This document shows positions 34,381 through 43,866 of a stretch of 64,000 nucleotides of DNA, piece after piece. Each line of letters opens with the position of its first letter. Position 1 is the first letter of the stretch. Where the stretch lies: the NCBI GenBank assembly GCA_963834725.1, contig CAWICN010000001.1, positions 3,410,001-3,474,000 of the forward strand, read 5' to 3'. The position numbers were made by a program, and so were the translations under genes. Under the pieces are notes generated by a model. That model was given only the letters and a program-made list of their open reading frames with translations. It made no database searches and was not told where the DNA came from. Origin of the DNA: PALSA-693 sp963834725. GTDB lineage: Bacteria > Actinomycetota > Acidimicrobiia > Acidimicrobiales > Palsa-688.

Positions 34381-34818
34381 TCAAGCGTCGCCCCGCTTCC
34401 GGAGCATCTTCTGAATCTCCGACAGGTGCAGTTCCTCATTGCGGACCATCTGGCGGGCCAGTTCCTCGAGGCTGACACTCCTTCCCTCGGCCTGCGCCAG
34501 CAGGTGCCGGTAGAGATCGATCCCCCTCTGCTCGTGGATCAGCACCTCTTCCAGTATCTCGTCCACAGAGGCGTGATGCGTTCCAACCAGCTCAGCAATC
34601 CCCAGCGAGACATTCCCGCCCAGGGTCGTGACCTCGTCACCTACCAGGCGGGCGTGCTCGAGCGCCTCGGCGGCCTGATCGCGCATCCAGCCCGTGATGG
34701 GAATCCGGGCATGCCCGAACACCATCAGCGCATACTGCGTATAGCGCACCGCTCCAGCCAACTCGAGCTCGAGGATCTCGTTGAGCGTCTTGATCATGTC
34801 ACCCTGGTCAACATCCAT
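34381..34818 (-). CDS. Ferritin-like / bacterioferritin-type protein
   Basis: The 145-residue four-helix protein shows ferritin-like iron ligands: ELELAGAVRYTQY (Glu in helix A), EALEHARLVGDE (ExxH in helix B), VLIHEQRGIDLYRHL in helix C and NEELHLSEIQKML in helix D. Bacterioferritins oxidise and store iron; members this short may also act as a Dps-like or rubrerythrin-like protein. The ATG at 34818 sits after GGGAGGGG. It lies 75 bases upstream of the dodecin gene on the same strand, so both may be one unit. Confidence 0.87.
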   Translation of the reverse strand: MDVDQGDMIKTLNEILELELAGAVRYTQYALMVFGHARIPITGWMRDQAAEALEHARLVGDEVTTLGGNVSLGIAELVGTHHASVDEILEEVLIHEQRGIDLYRHLLAQAEGRSVSLEELARQMVRNEELHLSEIQKMLRKRGDA

Positions 34819-34998
34819 AACCCCTCCCACCGCTTCGACGTGCTGAGCACGTTATCCTCATAGGCGGATCTGGTCCACGGGCCGTTGGCCGCGATCTCGG
34901 GCTGCGCCCTTAGCGCCCTTCGGCGGCACCAGCTGTCGACACGTTAAAGGTATAGGGAGGACAAGCAAGCAGGCGGTCTCGATGAGCGAGCGGAGCCC

Positions 34999-36498
34999 TC
35001 ATCGCGCCGCCCTGACTCGGCTGGCGGCGGCATTGGCTCCTGCGATCCGTCCGAACACCGCACCCCGCATCAGTCCGGTTCCAGCGGCGTAGTTGTAGTA
35101 AAAGAAGTCGCCAGTAATCTCACCGGTTGCGTATAGCCCGGGCATGGGCTGCCCGGTGACGCTGATGACCCGGGCGTCGGAGTCGATCTTCAGTCCGCCG
35201 TACGTGAAAGTGATCCCGCAACTGACTGGGTAGGCAAGGTAAGGGCTCTTGTCCAGCGCCAGCGCCCAGTTCGACTTCACGGGCTGGCCTCGAGGTCGCG
35301 CCGAAACGCCGTCGAGGGTGAGCGGATCGAAGCGGACATCGGCATCGGGGGCCACCGACTCATTGAATGCCGTTATCGTCGCGGTCAGGTTCCCGACGGG
35401 AACGTCCAGCTGACTGGCGAGCTCCTCTATCGTCTGGGCCTCGATCGGCGTCCCGGTGCTATAGCGAGGTTCAAGAAGACGATTCGTCCTTTGATCGAAC
35501 AACTGATAAGCCCGACCACCCTTCTGGGCTAAAATAGCGCCACCAGTCTTGGCGTAGGTCAACCAAACTTCGTCCTCTCCCTCGTCGACGAAACGGTGTC
35601 CATCCGAGTTGATCAACAGGGAGTACGGGAAGGAGTAGCGGCTCAGCTTGTCGGTCAGGCGCAGGTCCCCCACGGGCGGATGGGCTGCATCCTGTGGACT
35701 GGCATGGCAACCACCCCAGTGACCGGCCGGTTGGGCACCGGCGGACAAGGCCTGAGTGAGCATGGTCCCCATGTTGAAACGGGTACCGCGTACTTTGACG
35801 AGGTCCCAGCCCGGTCCGAGGTAGCGCAGGCGCATCTCGGGATTGGCCTCAAATCCTCCGCACGCCAGCACAACCGACCCGCGCACCTCGTCGAACTGCC
35901 TCTCCCGGCGGACCATGACCCCAACGACCGTCGAGCCCTCCGTAAGGAGGTCGGACGCAGGCGAGTTGTACCAGACATCGATCCCGGCGTCTTCCACCGC
36001 CTTAAAGAGCGCAGCCACGAGCCCCACCCCTTCACTCCGTGCTCGGATCGCCCCACCGGGCGGCAGGTTGTAGATACGGTCGAGCTTGCTGGGGTCGAAC
36101 AGCTTGCTAACGGTGAGCTCCCACTCGACGCCGTGAGCGCGCATCCATTCGAGCGTTTCGAAGGACCGGTCGACGACCGACTCGACTAACTGCCTCGGCG
36201 GAAGCCCTTGTGATGTGCTGAGCCACTCGTCGATATAGCGTTGGCGCGGATACGGGCCGACCGTGACCTTGTCCATTCCGCTCCCCCCGGGGTCGGCGAG
36301 GATCGGCTTGATTGAATCCAGCCCGTGATGTACCGCCCGGAAGATTGCACCGGAAAAACGGGTGTTCCCCCCGCGCTCCTCGATACTCGCCGCCTCCAAG
36401 AGGAGGACACGGGCGTCGGCTTCATGGGCGGTCAAGGCGGCGACGAGGCCGGCGTTGCCGGCGCCAACAACGACAACATCATAATCTGCTGTAGACAC
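34999..36498 (-). CDS. FAD-dependent dehydrogenase, tricarballylate dehydrogenase (TcuA)-like
   Basis: This 499-residue flavoprotein belongs to the fumarate reductase/succinate dehydrogenase flavoprotein superfamily: VVVVGAGNAGLVAALTAHEA (FAD), ERGGNTRFSGAIFR, and the C-terminal GLYATGEITGDFFYYNYAAG then GTGLMRGAVFGRIAG typical of TcuA. The start is placed at GTG 36498, which has GAAGGGA before it; a TTG at 36531 is less likely. Substrate is not certain; related enzymes oxidise tricarballylate or dehydrogenate ketosteroids. It closes a leftward gene group with the PrpF-like, SnoaL-like and BVMO-esterase genes. Confidence 0.85.
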   Translation of the reverse strand: MSTADYDVVVVGAGNAGLVAALTAHEADARVLLLEAASIEERGGNTRFSGAIFRAVHHGLDSIKPILADPGGSGMDKVTVGPYPRQRYIDEWLSTSQGLPPRQLVESVVDRSFETLEWMRAHGVEWELTVSKLFDPSKLDRIYNLPPGGAIRARSEGVGLVAALFKAVEDAGIDVWYNSPASDLLTEGSTVVGVMVRRERQFDEVRGSVVLACGGFEANPEMRLRYLGPGWDLVKVRGTRFNMGTMLTQALSAGAQPAGHWGGCHASPQDAAHPPVGDLRLTDKLSRYSFPYSLLINSDGHRFVDEGEDEVWLTYAKTGGAILAQKGGRAYQLFDQRTNRLLEPRYSTGTPIEAQTIEELASQLDVPVGNLTATITAFNESVAPDADVRFDPLTLDGVSARPRGQPVKSNWALALDKSPYLAYPVSCGITFTYGGLKIDSDARVISVTGQPMPGLYATGEITGDFFYYNYAAGTGLMRGAVFGRIAGANAAASRVRAAR

Positions 36499-36585
36499 GG
36501 CCGTCCCTTCTGCCAGGCGGGTGGAGGTCAAGGGTAGGGCTCGGCGGTGGGCAAGGCGCCCGGGAGCGCGGCTGTCGAGGGATGG

Positions 36586-37704
36586 TCACCAGTCGTCGTC
36601 GAACGGGTAGGCCGTGCCACTCATGAGACGGCGGGCCGTACGAACCACCCCGACCGATTTGACCACAGGGATGCTGGAGGACCCGACATCGAGTTCCGAC
36701 CGGACCTCGACCTGGCCCAACGGGTGGGCCAGGCGAACATGGGAGCCAGCTGGCCCAGCGTTCGCGTGCACGACCGTGCCGGGGATGCGGGCCGCGGCCG
36801 CAAGACACAGCGCGGCCGTTATGGGCAGGGCGCGATGCACGGCACCCATCGAGACGGCGATCACCTCGAGTTCTGCAGAAGCGACGTCCTGGGCCGGAGC
36901 CACAAGAGTGATTCGGGGCACGACCGGAGAGAGGCGGGCGGCCTCGCCGGGCTGGTCGACCGTCCCGATCAGTCGGGCTGCCTCGCCGCGTACCTGTTCG
37001 ATCCGGTCCAACAGCGACTGGTCGCTGTTCAGTTGAGCGACCGTCCGAGCCCCCGGCACAATACCGAGATCAGCGGCCTGGACAAAGACGAAGGCGCTGG
37101 CAACGTCGACGATAGAGATTGTCAGTGGCCCGTGGGTCAGGTCGAGTGCATCGGTGACGCGACCAGTTGGGAGCAGACGGCCCGTGACCGAACCGCCAGG
37201 ATTTTGGTAGTGGGTCGTGATCGGTGCACCCGATCGTGGGACGCCGGCGACCCGTTGGGTGCCGTGCGTCTGCACGTGACCGTTCTCGACAGGGACTTCA
37301 GCGACGATCCGCACCCCGGTGTTGCCGTTGAGCAGACGCACGATAGTCACTGGTGCGACCGCATGGACCAGTCCCTCGTCGACCGCGAAGGCTGCGACCG
37401 CCGTCGTGAGGTTGCCACAGTTCCCCGACCAGTCGACCGTCGCTGTGTCGATGCCGACCTGGCCGAACCAGTAGAGCACTGTCGAATCGGGCCCAGGTTC
37501 GACGATCATGACCTTGCTGGTGCTCGAGTACGTACCGCCGAGGCCGTCGATCTGCATTGGGTCGGGGCTGCCCATGAGGTCGAGTACTAGCGCATCACGG
37601 CGGGGGCCGGGGGGCGGCAAATCGCGCCCATGCAGGAACAGCCCCTTGCTCGTGCCACCGCGCATCAAGACGGCAGGGACTCCCGGCTTCAGGGCGTATC
37701 CCAA
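36586..37704 (-). CDS. PrpF-family isomerase (4-oxalomesaconate tautomerase-like)
   Basis: The 372-residue protein starts VPAVLMRGGTSKGLFLHGRD, the signature of PrpF/GalD proteins, and has DWSGNCGNLTTAVAAFAV with the catalytic Cys/Lys region of the diaminopimelate-epimerase fold. PrpF isomerises 2-methylaconitate; GalD interconverts 4-oxalomesaconate tautomers in gallate breakdown. With the TcuA-like dehydrogenase 54 bases downstream, a tricarboxylate or aromatic-degradation intermediate is likely. A TTG is the first in-frame start with no clear ribosome site; the 8-base gap to the SnoaL-like gene suggests coupling. Confidence 0.87.
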   Translation of the reverse strand: MGYALKPGVPAVLMRGGTSKGLFLHGRDLPPPGPRRDALVLDLMGSPDPMQIDGLGGTYSSTSKVMIVEPGPDSTVLYWFGQVGIDTATVDWSGNCGNLTTAVAAFAVDEGLVHAVAPVTIVRLLNGNTGVRIVAEVPVENGHVQTHGTQRVAGVPRSGAPITTHYQNPGGSVTGRLLPTGRVTDALDLTHGPLTISIVDVASAFVFVQAADLGIVPGARTVAQLNSDQSLLDRIEQVRGEAARLIGTVDQPGEAARLSPVVPRITLVAPAQDVASAELEVIAVSMGAVHRALPITAALCLAAAARIPGTVVHANAGPAGSHVRLAHPLGQVEVRSELDVGSSSIPVVKSVGVVRTARRLMSGTAYPFDDDW

Positions 37705-37712
37705 CCGACGGG

Positions 37713-38144
37713 CTATGAAGTCAGCAGATCGGATAACCTGACCAGGTCCGCTTGAACGTATGCGTCCAACCAGTTGACAAAGGTCAACTGATGCTCAATG
37801 CGTCCGTCTCGAAACGTATAGGCCACGCACTCATAGGTGCTAAAAGGCTGATTGGTCCCTTTCAGCTTCTCGGTACCGCTCACTATCCCCGACAGTTTGC
37901 CCACCACGCAGACGTGCGACTCGTCTCCGAACATGAGCCGCACCTCGATCGCGAATGGATCCTGGCGTCGGAAGTTCTCGGCGATAGCAGCTCGTCCCCG
38001 TAGCAGTCCACCCAGTGACTCGGGGACCCCCGACTGGCGGACGACAGCGTCATCCGTGTAGGCCGCCGCAAATGTGGATTCATCGCGGTCGCGTGTCGCG
38101 GCCAGAAGGCGCTCGATCGTGGCGCGATTCGACTCATAACTCAT
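37713..38144 (-). CDS. SnoaL-like / NTF2-fold protein
   Basis: The 143-residue protein has the NTF2-like cone fold pattern: N-terminal helix IERLLAATRDRDESTFAAAY, DDAVVRQSG, GRAAIAENFRR, and a C-terminal strand pair ending HQLTFVNWLDAY. Members include SnoaL polyketide cyclases, ketosteroid isomerases and many small catabolic proteins. A general acid/base or binding role on the substrate of its neighbours is likely, but nothing more can be said. Start ATG after AAGGAC; stop is 8 bases before the PrpF-like gene. Confidence 0.8.
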   Translation of the reverse strand: MSYESNRATIERLLAATRDRDESTFAAAYTDDAVVRQSGVPESLGGLLRGRAAIAENFRRQDPFAIEVRLMFGDESHVCVVGKLSGIVSGTEKLKGTNQPFSTYECVAYTFRDGRIEHQLTFVNWLDAYVQADLVRLSDLLTS

Positions 38145-38266
38145 GCCGCTACCGTCCTTACATCCGTCAAATCCACGCTGCCAACCTCCCCTTGTGTCGG
38201 CGAGAAAACGTAGGACCCCAGCTTATTGCTCTTGGCGCGGCTTCGCCAGGTCCCGGATACGAGCCC

Positions 38267-40900
38267 TCAGCCGGGCAGGCTGGGGGACAAGATCGGTGTT
38301 ACACCGTGGGCGACCTCTGTTTTGACCGGTAGCGAGAAGAGATGGCGCAAGGAGTCGACGATGTCCGCTCGTATCCGGGCGCCTGAGAGGACGACGTCGA
38401 CCATCGTCAGCGACGTGTGGGTGTGCCCGCGTGCTGAGATATGGCGGGTGGGGACATCCGCCCTCTCGAGCGCCTGGGCGTAAGCCACGCCCTCGTCCCG
38501 CAATGGGTCGAACTGGCAGGTGACCACGATCGCCGGCGGCAAGCCGGCCAGCGACTGGGCCCGCAGTGGTGACGCCCGGGGGTCGAGGCGCTCGGCGGAG
38601 TCGGCGTAGTGATCCCAAAACCATTGCATGAGCGGCGTGGTCAGCACGTAGCCGTCGGCGTTCTCCTGGTAGGACGGGCGGGACAGGTCGGCGTCGGTGA
38701 CCGGGCTGACGAGCAGCTGGCCAACTATCGGGGGCCCGCCGGCGTCGCGTGCACGCTGACAGACGACAGCGGCGATATTGCCGCCAGCGCTCCAGCCAGC
38801 AACGGCGAGCTGGCCGGGGATACCGCCAAGGTCGATGGCGTGATGGGCGGCCCACTCCACCGCGGCGAATCCGTCGTCGACGGCGGCGGGGAAGCGGGCT
38901 TCGGGTGCATGTCGGTAGTCCATCGAGACGACCACGGCGTCGGTGTGAACGCACAGGTCCCGGCAGAAGGGATCGTCGGAGTCGTGGCTGCCGAGCACCC
39001 AGCCACCCCCGTGGAAATACACGACCAGCGGGTGGGGCCCCGGGGTCGGGGGACGGTACAGCCGGCAGCGCAGGTCACCGGCGGCGCCCGGGTATGTCTC
39101 GTCGATCACTTCGCCCACTTCGGGCCCGGGGGGGCGTTCGGCGTTAATGGACTCGATGAACTCCCGTGCTTCGCCCACCGACATCGACTCGATTGGCGGC
39201 ACATCCATGCTGGCCATGAGGTCGAGCACCATGGCTACGTCGGGTTGAAGTCGCTGAATGACACCGTCGTGGCACTGCTCCCCGTCCGGTCCGGTCATGC
39301 GGAAGCCGAGGTAGTCCTGGGCGACGACCTCGCCGCAGGTGCGCCGGTAGACGTCGACCCCGCCGACATAGGGCAGGAACACCCGGGGCTTGCCAGGGAC
39401 GTTCGCGCCCATGTACCACGAGTTTGCCCTTGGATAGAGGGTGATATCCGCGCAGTCGTTGACGTGATGCACCCAGCCCTCCTCGGCCTGCGGTGTCGGC
39501 TCGATCGTGTCGAAGCCGCGTTCCCGCAGGTGGATCAGGCAGTCGGAGATCCAGTCGACGTGCTGCTCGATCGAGACGGTCATGTTGGAGAGCACGGATG
39601 GGCTGCCCGGCCCGGTGATCATGAACAGATTCGGGAACCCGACGGTCATCAGGCCCAGGTAGGTGACCGGCCCGTGCGCCCATTTCTCTTTCATGGTCGC
39701 CCCGTCGCGACCGGTGATGTCGACCGACACGAGCGCTCCGGTCATGGCGTCGAAGCCAGTCGCAAACACCAAGGCGTCGAACTCGAAGGATTCGTCGACG
39801 GTGTTGACACCGGTCTCGGTGATGGTGGCGATCGGGTGATGGCGCAGGTCGACGAGCCGGACATGGGGGAGGTTGTACGTGGCGTAATAGTTGGTGTCCA
39901 GGCAGGGACGTTTGGTGCCAAAGGGGTGGTCGTGCGGGCACAGCGCCTCCGCGGTCGCCGGATCGTGCACGATCGAGCGGATCTGGTCGCGCAGGAACTC
40001 ACACAATGCCTCGTTGGCAGCCGCATTGACCAACACGTCGCTGAACAGCGACAGCGGAGTGAGAAGTTCGCCTTTCTCCCATACGCTCTCGAACCGCTTG
40101 CGCCGCTCGTCCTCGGGCACCATGAAGACGCCTTCAGTGGCCAACTCGACGGGTACGCCCGCGCGCGACCACTTGGCCGCCTCCCGGTATCCGGCGCGGT
40201 CGGCGGCGAGCGCCTCCAGCGTGGCCGGCGACGGAGGGCCGTTATGCGCAGGGATGGAGAAGTTGGGAGTGCGCTGGAACACCGTGAGCGCCGCCGCTTG
40301 CCGGGCGATCAGCGGAATCGACTGGATGCCCGACGACCCCGTACCGATCAGCCCCACCCGCTTGCCGGTGAAGTCGACGCCCCCGTGCGGCCACCGGCTG
40401 GTGAAATATACTTCCCGGGCGAACCGGTGGGCGCCGTCGATATCGGGCGCCTTCGGCACCGACAAACAACCGGAAGCCATCACATAGTACCGGCAACTAA
40501 GCTCCTCGCCGGTATCTGTCCGCAACTGCCAGCGCGACGCGGCCTCGTCCCATGTGGCCGCCGCGATCCGGGTGGAAAACCGGATATCGCGACGCAGGTC
40601 GTACTTGTCGGCCACGTGCCGCAGGTAGGCGAGGATCTCGGGCTGCGTGGCGTACTTCTCCGACCACGTCCACTCGTCCTCCAGTTCGGGATCGAAACTG
40701 AACGAATAGTCGGTGGTGGGGACGTCGCAGCGTGCTCCCGGGTACCGGTTCCAATACCAGGTTCCACCGACGTCGGCCCCGCTCTCCACCGCAACGGTCG
40801 AGAAGCCGGCCTGACGCAGCCGGTGTGTCAGGTACAGTCCAGCAAAGCCGGCCCCCACCACCACGACATCGACAACCGTCCCAGATCCATTATCAGGCAC
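38267..40900 (-). CDS. Baeyer-Villiger monooxygenase - alpha/beta hydrolase fusion
   Basis: The 877-residue protein joins two enzymes. Residues 1-560 are a flavin monooxygenase: VVVVGAGFAGLYLTHRL (FAD), GGTWYWNRYPGARCD, and VGLIGTGSSGIQSIPLIA (NADPH). The BVMO fingerprint is FAREVYFTSRWP: the usual Gly and His are replaced by Arg and Phe. Residues about 590-877 are a hormone-sensitive-lipase-type esterase: HGGGW (His630), GWSAGG nucleophile, Asp in CQFDPLRDEG and His in ARGHTHTS. A monooxygenase that makes an ester next to an esterase that cuts it would give two steps in one chain. The GTG at 40900 has AGGAGG before it; an ATG at 40924 is the alternative. Confidence 0.9.
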   Translation of the reverse strand: MPDNGSGTVVDVVVVGAGFAGLYLTHRLRQAGFSTVAVESGADVGGTWYWNRYPGARCDVPTTDYSFSFDPELEDEWTWSEKYATQPEILAYLRHVADKYDLRRDIRFSTRIAAATWDEAASRWQLRTDTGEELSCRYYVMASGCLSVPKAPDIDGAHRFAREVYFTSRWPHGGVDFTGKRVGLIGTGSSGIQSIPLIARQAAALTVFQRTPNFSIPAHNGPPSPATLEALAADRAGYREAAKWSRAGVPVELATEGVFMVPEDERRKRFESVWEKGELLTPLSLFSDVLVNAAANEALCEFLRDQIRSIVHDPATAEALCPHDHPFGTKRPCLDTNYYATYNLPHVRLVDLRHHPIATITETGVNTVDESFEFDALVFATGFDAMTGALVSVDITGRDGATMKEKWAHGPVTYLGLMTVGFPNLFMITGPGSPSVLSNMTVSIEQHVDWISDCLIHLRERGFDTIEPTPQAEEGWVHHVNDCADITLYPRANSWYMGANVPGKPRVFLPYVGGVDVYRRTCGEVVAQDYLGFRMTGPDGEQCHDGVIQRLQPDVAMVLDLMASMDVPPIESMSVGEAREFIESINAERPPGPEVGEVIDETYPGAAGDLRCRLYRPPTPGPHPLVVYFHGGGWVLGSHDSDDPFCRDLCVHTDAVVVSMDYRHAPEARFPAAVDDGFAAVEWAAHHAIDLGGIPGQLAVAGWSAGGNIAAVVCQRARDAGGPPIVGQLLVSPVTDADLSRPSYQENADGYVLTTPLMQWFWDHYADSAERLDPRASPLRAQSLAGLPPAIVVTCQFDPLRDEGVAYAQALERADVPTRHISARGHTHTSLTMVDVVLSGARIRADIVDSLRHLFSLPVKTEVAHGVTPILSPSLPG

Positions 40901-40924
40901 TATCGTCGCCCTCCTGTGGCTCAT

Positions 40925-41156
40925 ACTGCTTATCGCTCGAACTACCGGTTCCCTGCCCTCTCTCGGCTACCGTCGACTCGCACATGGTCGCCGAGCTCAT
41001 CGCACCTCCAGGCCGAAGGATCGCCCAGCATCTTGACTCGCCGACGCGAGATTCTCCATGGGGACGGTATGCCCACACCGGGCGGATGACAAGCGGGTCG
41101 ACGAAATACCGGGCCTACATTGGAGGCGAACGAGCAGGCGAAGATAGGAGGAAGTC
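40925..41156. other. Divergent promoter region of the catabolic genes
   Basis: 232 bases separate the BVMO-esterase and CoA-transferase starts. Only the AGGAGG site of the CoA-transferase (41147-41152) stands out; a lone TTGACT at 41034 has no matching -10. No strong palindrome was seen. Confidence 0.4.
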
Positions 41157-42371
41157 ATGGTGGCACCGCTGGCTGGGGTCAAAGTCGTCGAATTGGGCAC
41201 CTGGATGGCGGCACCCAGCGCGGGAGCCGTCATGGCCGACCTCGGGGCGGACGTCGTCAAAGTGGAATCTCCGAAGGGGGACGCAGCACGCGGCATGATC
41301 CGGCCGCCCCAGGTCCCGGCGGGCATGCCGAACCTCGACTACTCCTTCCAGGTCGATAACCGGGGCAAACGGTCGATCGCGATCGCCATCAACCAGCCTC
41401 AGGGGGCTGATCTGGTCCGCAAGCTGGTCGGCGACGCTGACATCTTTGTTTGCAATCTGCTCCACCATCGCCAACGACGATACGGGCTGGACGCAGAAGC
41501 GCTTTTGAAGCTGAACCCGAAGTTGGTGCACGCCACCTTGACCGGGTTCGGACCGGACGGTCCCGATACGGAGCGGCCTGGTTACGACGTGACCGTGTTC
41601 TTCGGCCGCGGCGGCGTCACCCACTCCATGACCGAACCAGGTGGCACCGCTCCCCATCCCCGGCCGGCGCAAGGGGATCACGCGGCCGGAATGGCCCTGG
41701 TGGCCGCAGTCCTCGCCGCTCTGCGTCTCGCGGAGCACACCGGACAGGGCCAGGTCGTCGACGTGACCCTGCTGGGGATGGCGGCGTGGACGATGGCAAC
41801 CGACCTGTCTGCGCCGCTGGTCGACGGGCGTCAGCCGACGATTCGCGACCGGCACCACATGGTCAGCCCGCTCGCCAACCGTTTTCGGTGCGCCGACGAG
41901 CGCTGGATCGTGGTCAACATGCCGGAGCTCCACTGGTGGCCCCGGTTCTGCGAGGCGTTGGGTCGTTCAGAATGGGTGGTGGATCCCCGCTTCGAGACGC
42001 TCAGAAGCCGCTTCGACCACATGACCGAGCTCATCGATCTCATCGACAACCAGTTCGCGACGAAGACGCTCGCAGAGTGGGGCCGCATCTTCGACCAGCA
42101 TGGCCTGATCTGGGGTCCAGTGGCGACCGTGGCCGAGCTGGCCGCCGATCCCCAGGCCGAGGCGGCGGGGCTCTACCCTGAAATACACCATCCCGACGGG
42201 ACGTTCCGCACGGTCGCCGCGCCGTTCCGGATCGCGCACGCAGACATCGGCCCGCGGGGACCGGCCCCCGACCTGGGCGAGCACACGCGGCAGATTCTCG
42301 AGGCGGCCGGGGTACCCGTCGAGGAAATCGAGGCACTGGGAAAACTAGGTGTCATCGGCCTGCCCGTCTGA
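41157..42371 (+). CDS. CaiB/BaiF-type (class III) CoA-transferase
   Basis: The 404-residue protein shows the class III pattern: LAGVKVVELGTWMAAPSAGA, LGADVVKVESPKGD, FQVDNRGKRSIAI, and the region TGFGPDGPDTERPGYDVTVF holding the catalytic Asp (RPGYD). These enzymes move CoA between a donor acyl-CoA and a carboxylic acid, activating it for beta-oxidation. A strong AGGAGG lies five bases before the ATG. It is divergent from the BVMO-esterase gene group and probably acts on the acid released by that pathway (inference). A hairpin terminator follows. Confidence 0.92.
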   Translation: MVAPLAGVKVVELGTWMAAPSAGAVMADLGADVVKVESPKGDAARGMIRPPQVPAGMPNLDYSFQVDNRGKRSIAIAINQPQGADLVRKLVGDADIFVCNLLHHRQRRYGLDAEALLKLNPKLVHATLTGFGPDGPDTERPGYDVTVFFGRGGVTHSMTEPGGTAPHPRPAQGDHAAGMALVAAVLAALRLAEHTGQGQVVDVTLLGMAAWTMATDLSAPLVDGRQPTIRDRHHMVSPLANRFRCADERWIVVNMPELHWWPRFCEALGRSEWVVDPRFETLRSRFDHMTELIDLIDNQFATKTLAEWGRIFDQHGLIWGPVATVAELAADPQAEAAGLYPEIHHPDGTFRTVAAPFRIAHADIGPRGPAPDLGEHTRQILEAAGVPVEEIEALGKLGVIGLPV

Positions 42372-42426
42372 ATCGGCAACGGGAATCCATTCCCTGCCCG
42401 AGGCGCCATGGTTCCCGCCCGGCGCC

Positions 42427-42460
42427 ACCCGCCGGGCGCCACCCGCTCGGCCCGGCGGGT
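42427..42460 (+). terminator. GC-rich hairpin downstream of the CoA-transferase
   Basis: A perfect 10-bp stem ACCCGCCGGG / CCCGGCGGGT with a 14-base loop starts 56 bases after the stop, followed by GTTCCT rather than a long T-run. A likely intrinsic or Rho-assisted terminator. Confidence 0.5.
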
Positions 42461-42610
42461 GTTCCTGCACCTCATCGCCGAAGACATCCCGACACGCCGC
42501 CCACATGGCCCCGCCCCAAGCCCTCGTGCACATACCCTGACCGTGGGCGCCGCTCCTGGGCACCGTCGGGCCTTACCCTCCACCCCGGATGGTGGCCGGA
42601 TTGGACCATC

Positions 42611-43866
42611 GTGTCGGGGCGGCGCGCCATTGTCGTAAACGTGGAGACCGCGACCCAGACCCTTCATCGGCTGACGTCGTACGCCAGTTTCGATCCGGAC
42701 CACGTCTGGGATCCGCCCGTGGATGATCCTCGGGTATTGCGAGACCTCGAGGTCAACGATATGGGCCGCTTTCCCTGGTGGTCGCTTCCCCCTCGAGCTG
42801 TACGTCGCCGTGCCTGATGGCCAAAGGCCGCCCGCCGGCGTCCACTGGTACGACCCCGCGGAACATGCCCTCGTGCAGATCGGTCCGCCGCCCCAGGGCG
42901 ACGTACCCGTGATGGTCGTCACTGGTATTCCGTGGCGGACCGGCTGGCGCTACCGCGAACGCGGTTACCGCCACACCTACTGGGACGCCGGCACCATGCT
43001 CGCCCAGGTGATGGCGGCCGCCGACTCCGCCGGCCTCCGCGCCAGGCTGTGGACCCGTTTCCCCGACGCGGCCGTAGCCGATCTGGTGGGCGCGGACCGA
43101 GTGCACGAGTGGCCGGTGGCCGTCGTTGCCCTGGGCGACGGTGAGCCCGGGCTTCATGCAGCCGGCGCCGCCGCCGAGGGCCGGGTCGACGCGGCGCCGC
43201 TGGAGTTCCCGCTGGTGACGGCCGCCCAACGCGCCGGGGAGGCCGAGCAGCTCGGCAAGGCGAGGCCTCGGGGGGATCCGGTCGACGCCACGGACGGGGA
43301 CTCGCGTCCTGTCGGAGGCCGTCGTACTGGCCCGAGGGTCGAAACGGCGCATGGTTCCGGGCGGCGTGCTGCCGGAGGATGTGCTGCAAACCTCGATGGC
43401 GGCGGCGATGCGCGGGGTGACCCTGCCGCACTACGTCGTCGTACACGCGGTCGAGGGGAGGACGTCAGGCCTGTATCGCTGGCCTGACCTGACCGGTCCT
43501 GTCCGCCCGGGGTCGATGCGGGACGAGCTTTACCGGGTGTGCCTGCAGCAGGCGCTGGGTCGGGATGCGGCGTTCGTAGTCATCGCGGCGACTTCCGTTG
43601 ACGACCTGGACGACCGGGAGTACCGGGAGGTGCACCTCGCCGCCGGTCTGGTCGAAGGCCGGCTGCACCTGCTGGCCCACGCCCTCGGGGCCAGCGCGAG
43701 CGGCATGACCTTCGTGGACGGCCCGATCCCAGCGATGCTGGGGGCGCCGCGGGACGGGGTGCTGCTCACCTGCGTCGGGGTGCCGGAATATCCCACCGCG
43801 GTGGGCGGGGCGCCTGGACTCCCAACCCTCATCCGGATGGTCACACCCCGAATGGACGACCAGTAG
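42611..43866 (+). pseudogene. Decayed SagB/ThcOx-type nitroreductase-fold dehydrogenase
   Basis: Three pieces in three frames read as one SagB-type protein. Frame 2 from 42611 gives LHRLTSYASFDPDHVWDPPV and NDMGRFPW, the N-terminal SagB block. Frame 3 from about 42780 gives GGRFPLELYVAVPDG and HWYDPAEHALV. Frame 1 from about 43260 gives TRVLSEAVVLARGSKRRMVP, the start of the C-terminal nitroreductase domain, running to a normal end at 43866. Intact homologues have roughly 90 more residues between the first two blocks, so a deletion as well as frameshifts is indicated. SagB enzymes oxidise thiazolines/oxazolines in peptide natural products; no cyclodehydratase or precursor gene is nearby. Assembly errors could explain the frameshifts but not the deletion. 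Confidence 0.7.

Noticed and set aside
38609..41089. 826-codon plus-strand frame opposite the BVMO-esterase gene
   Set aside because: A high-GC antisense shadow: His/Gly/Asp/Val-rich, no domain, and fully opposite a gene with clear catalytic motifs.
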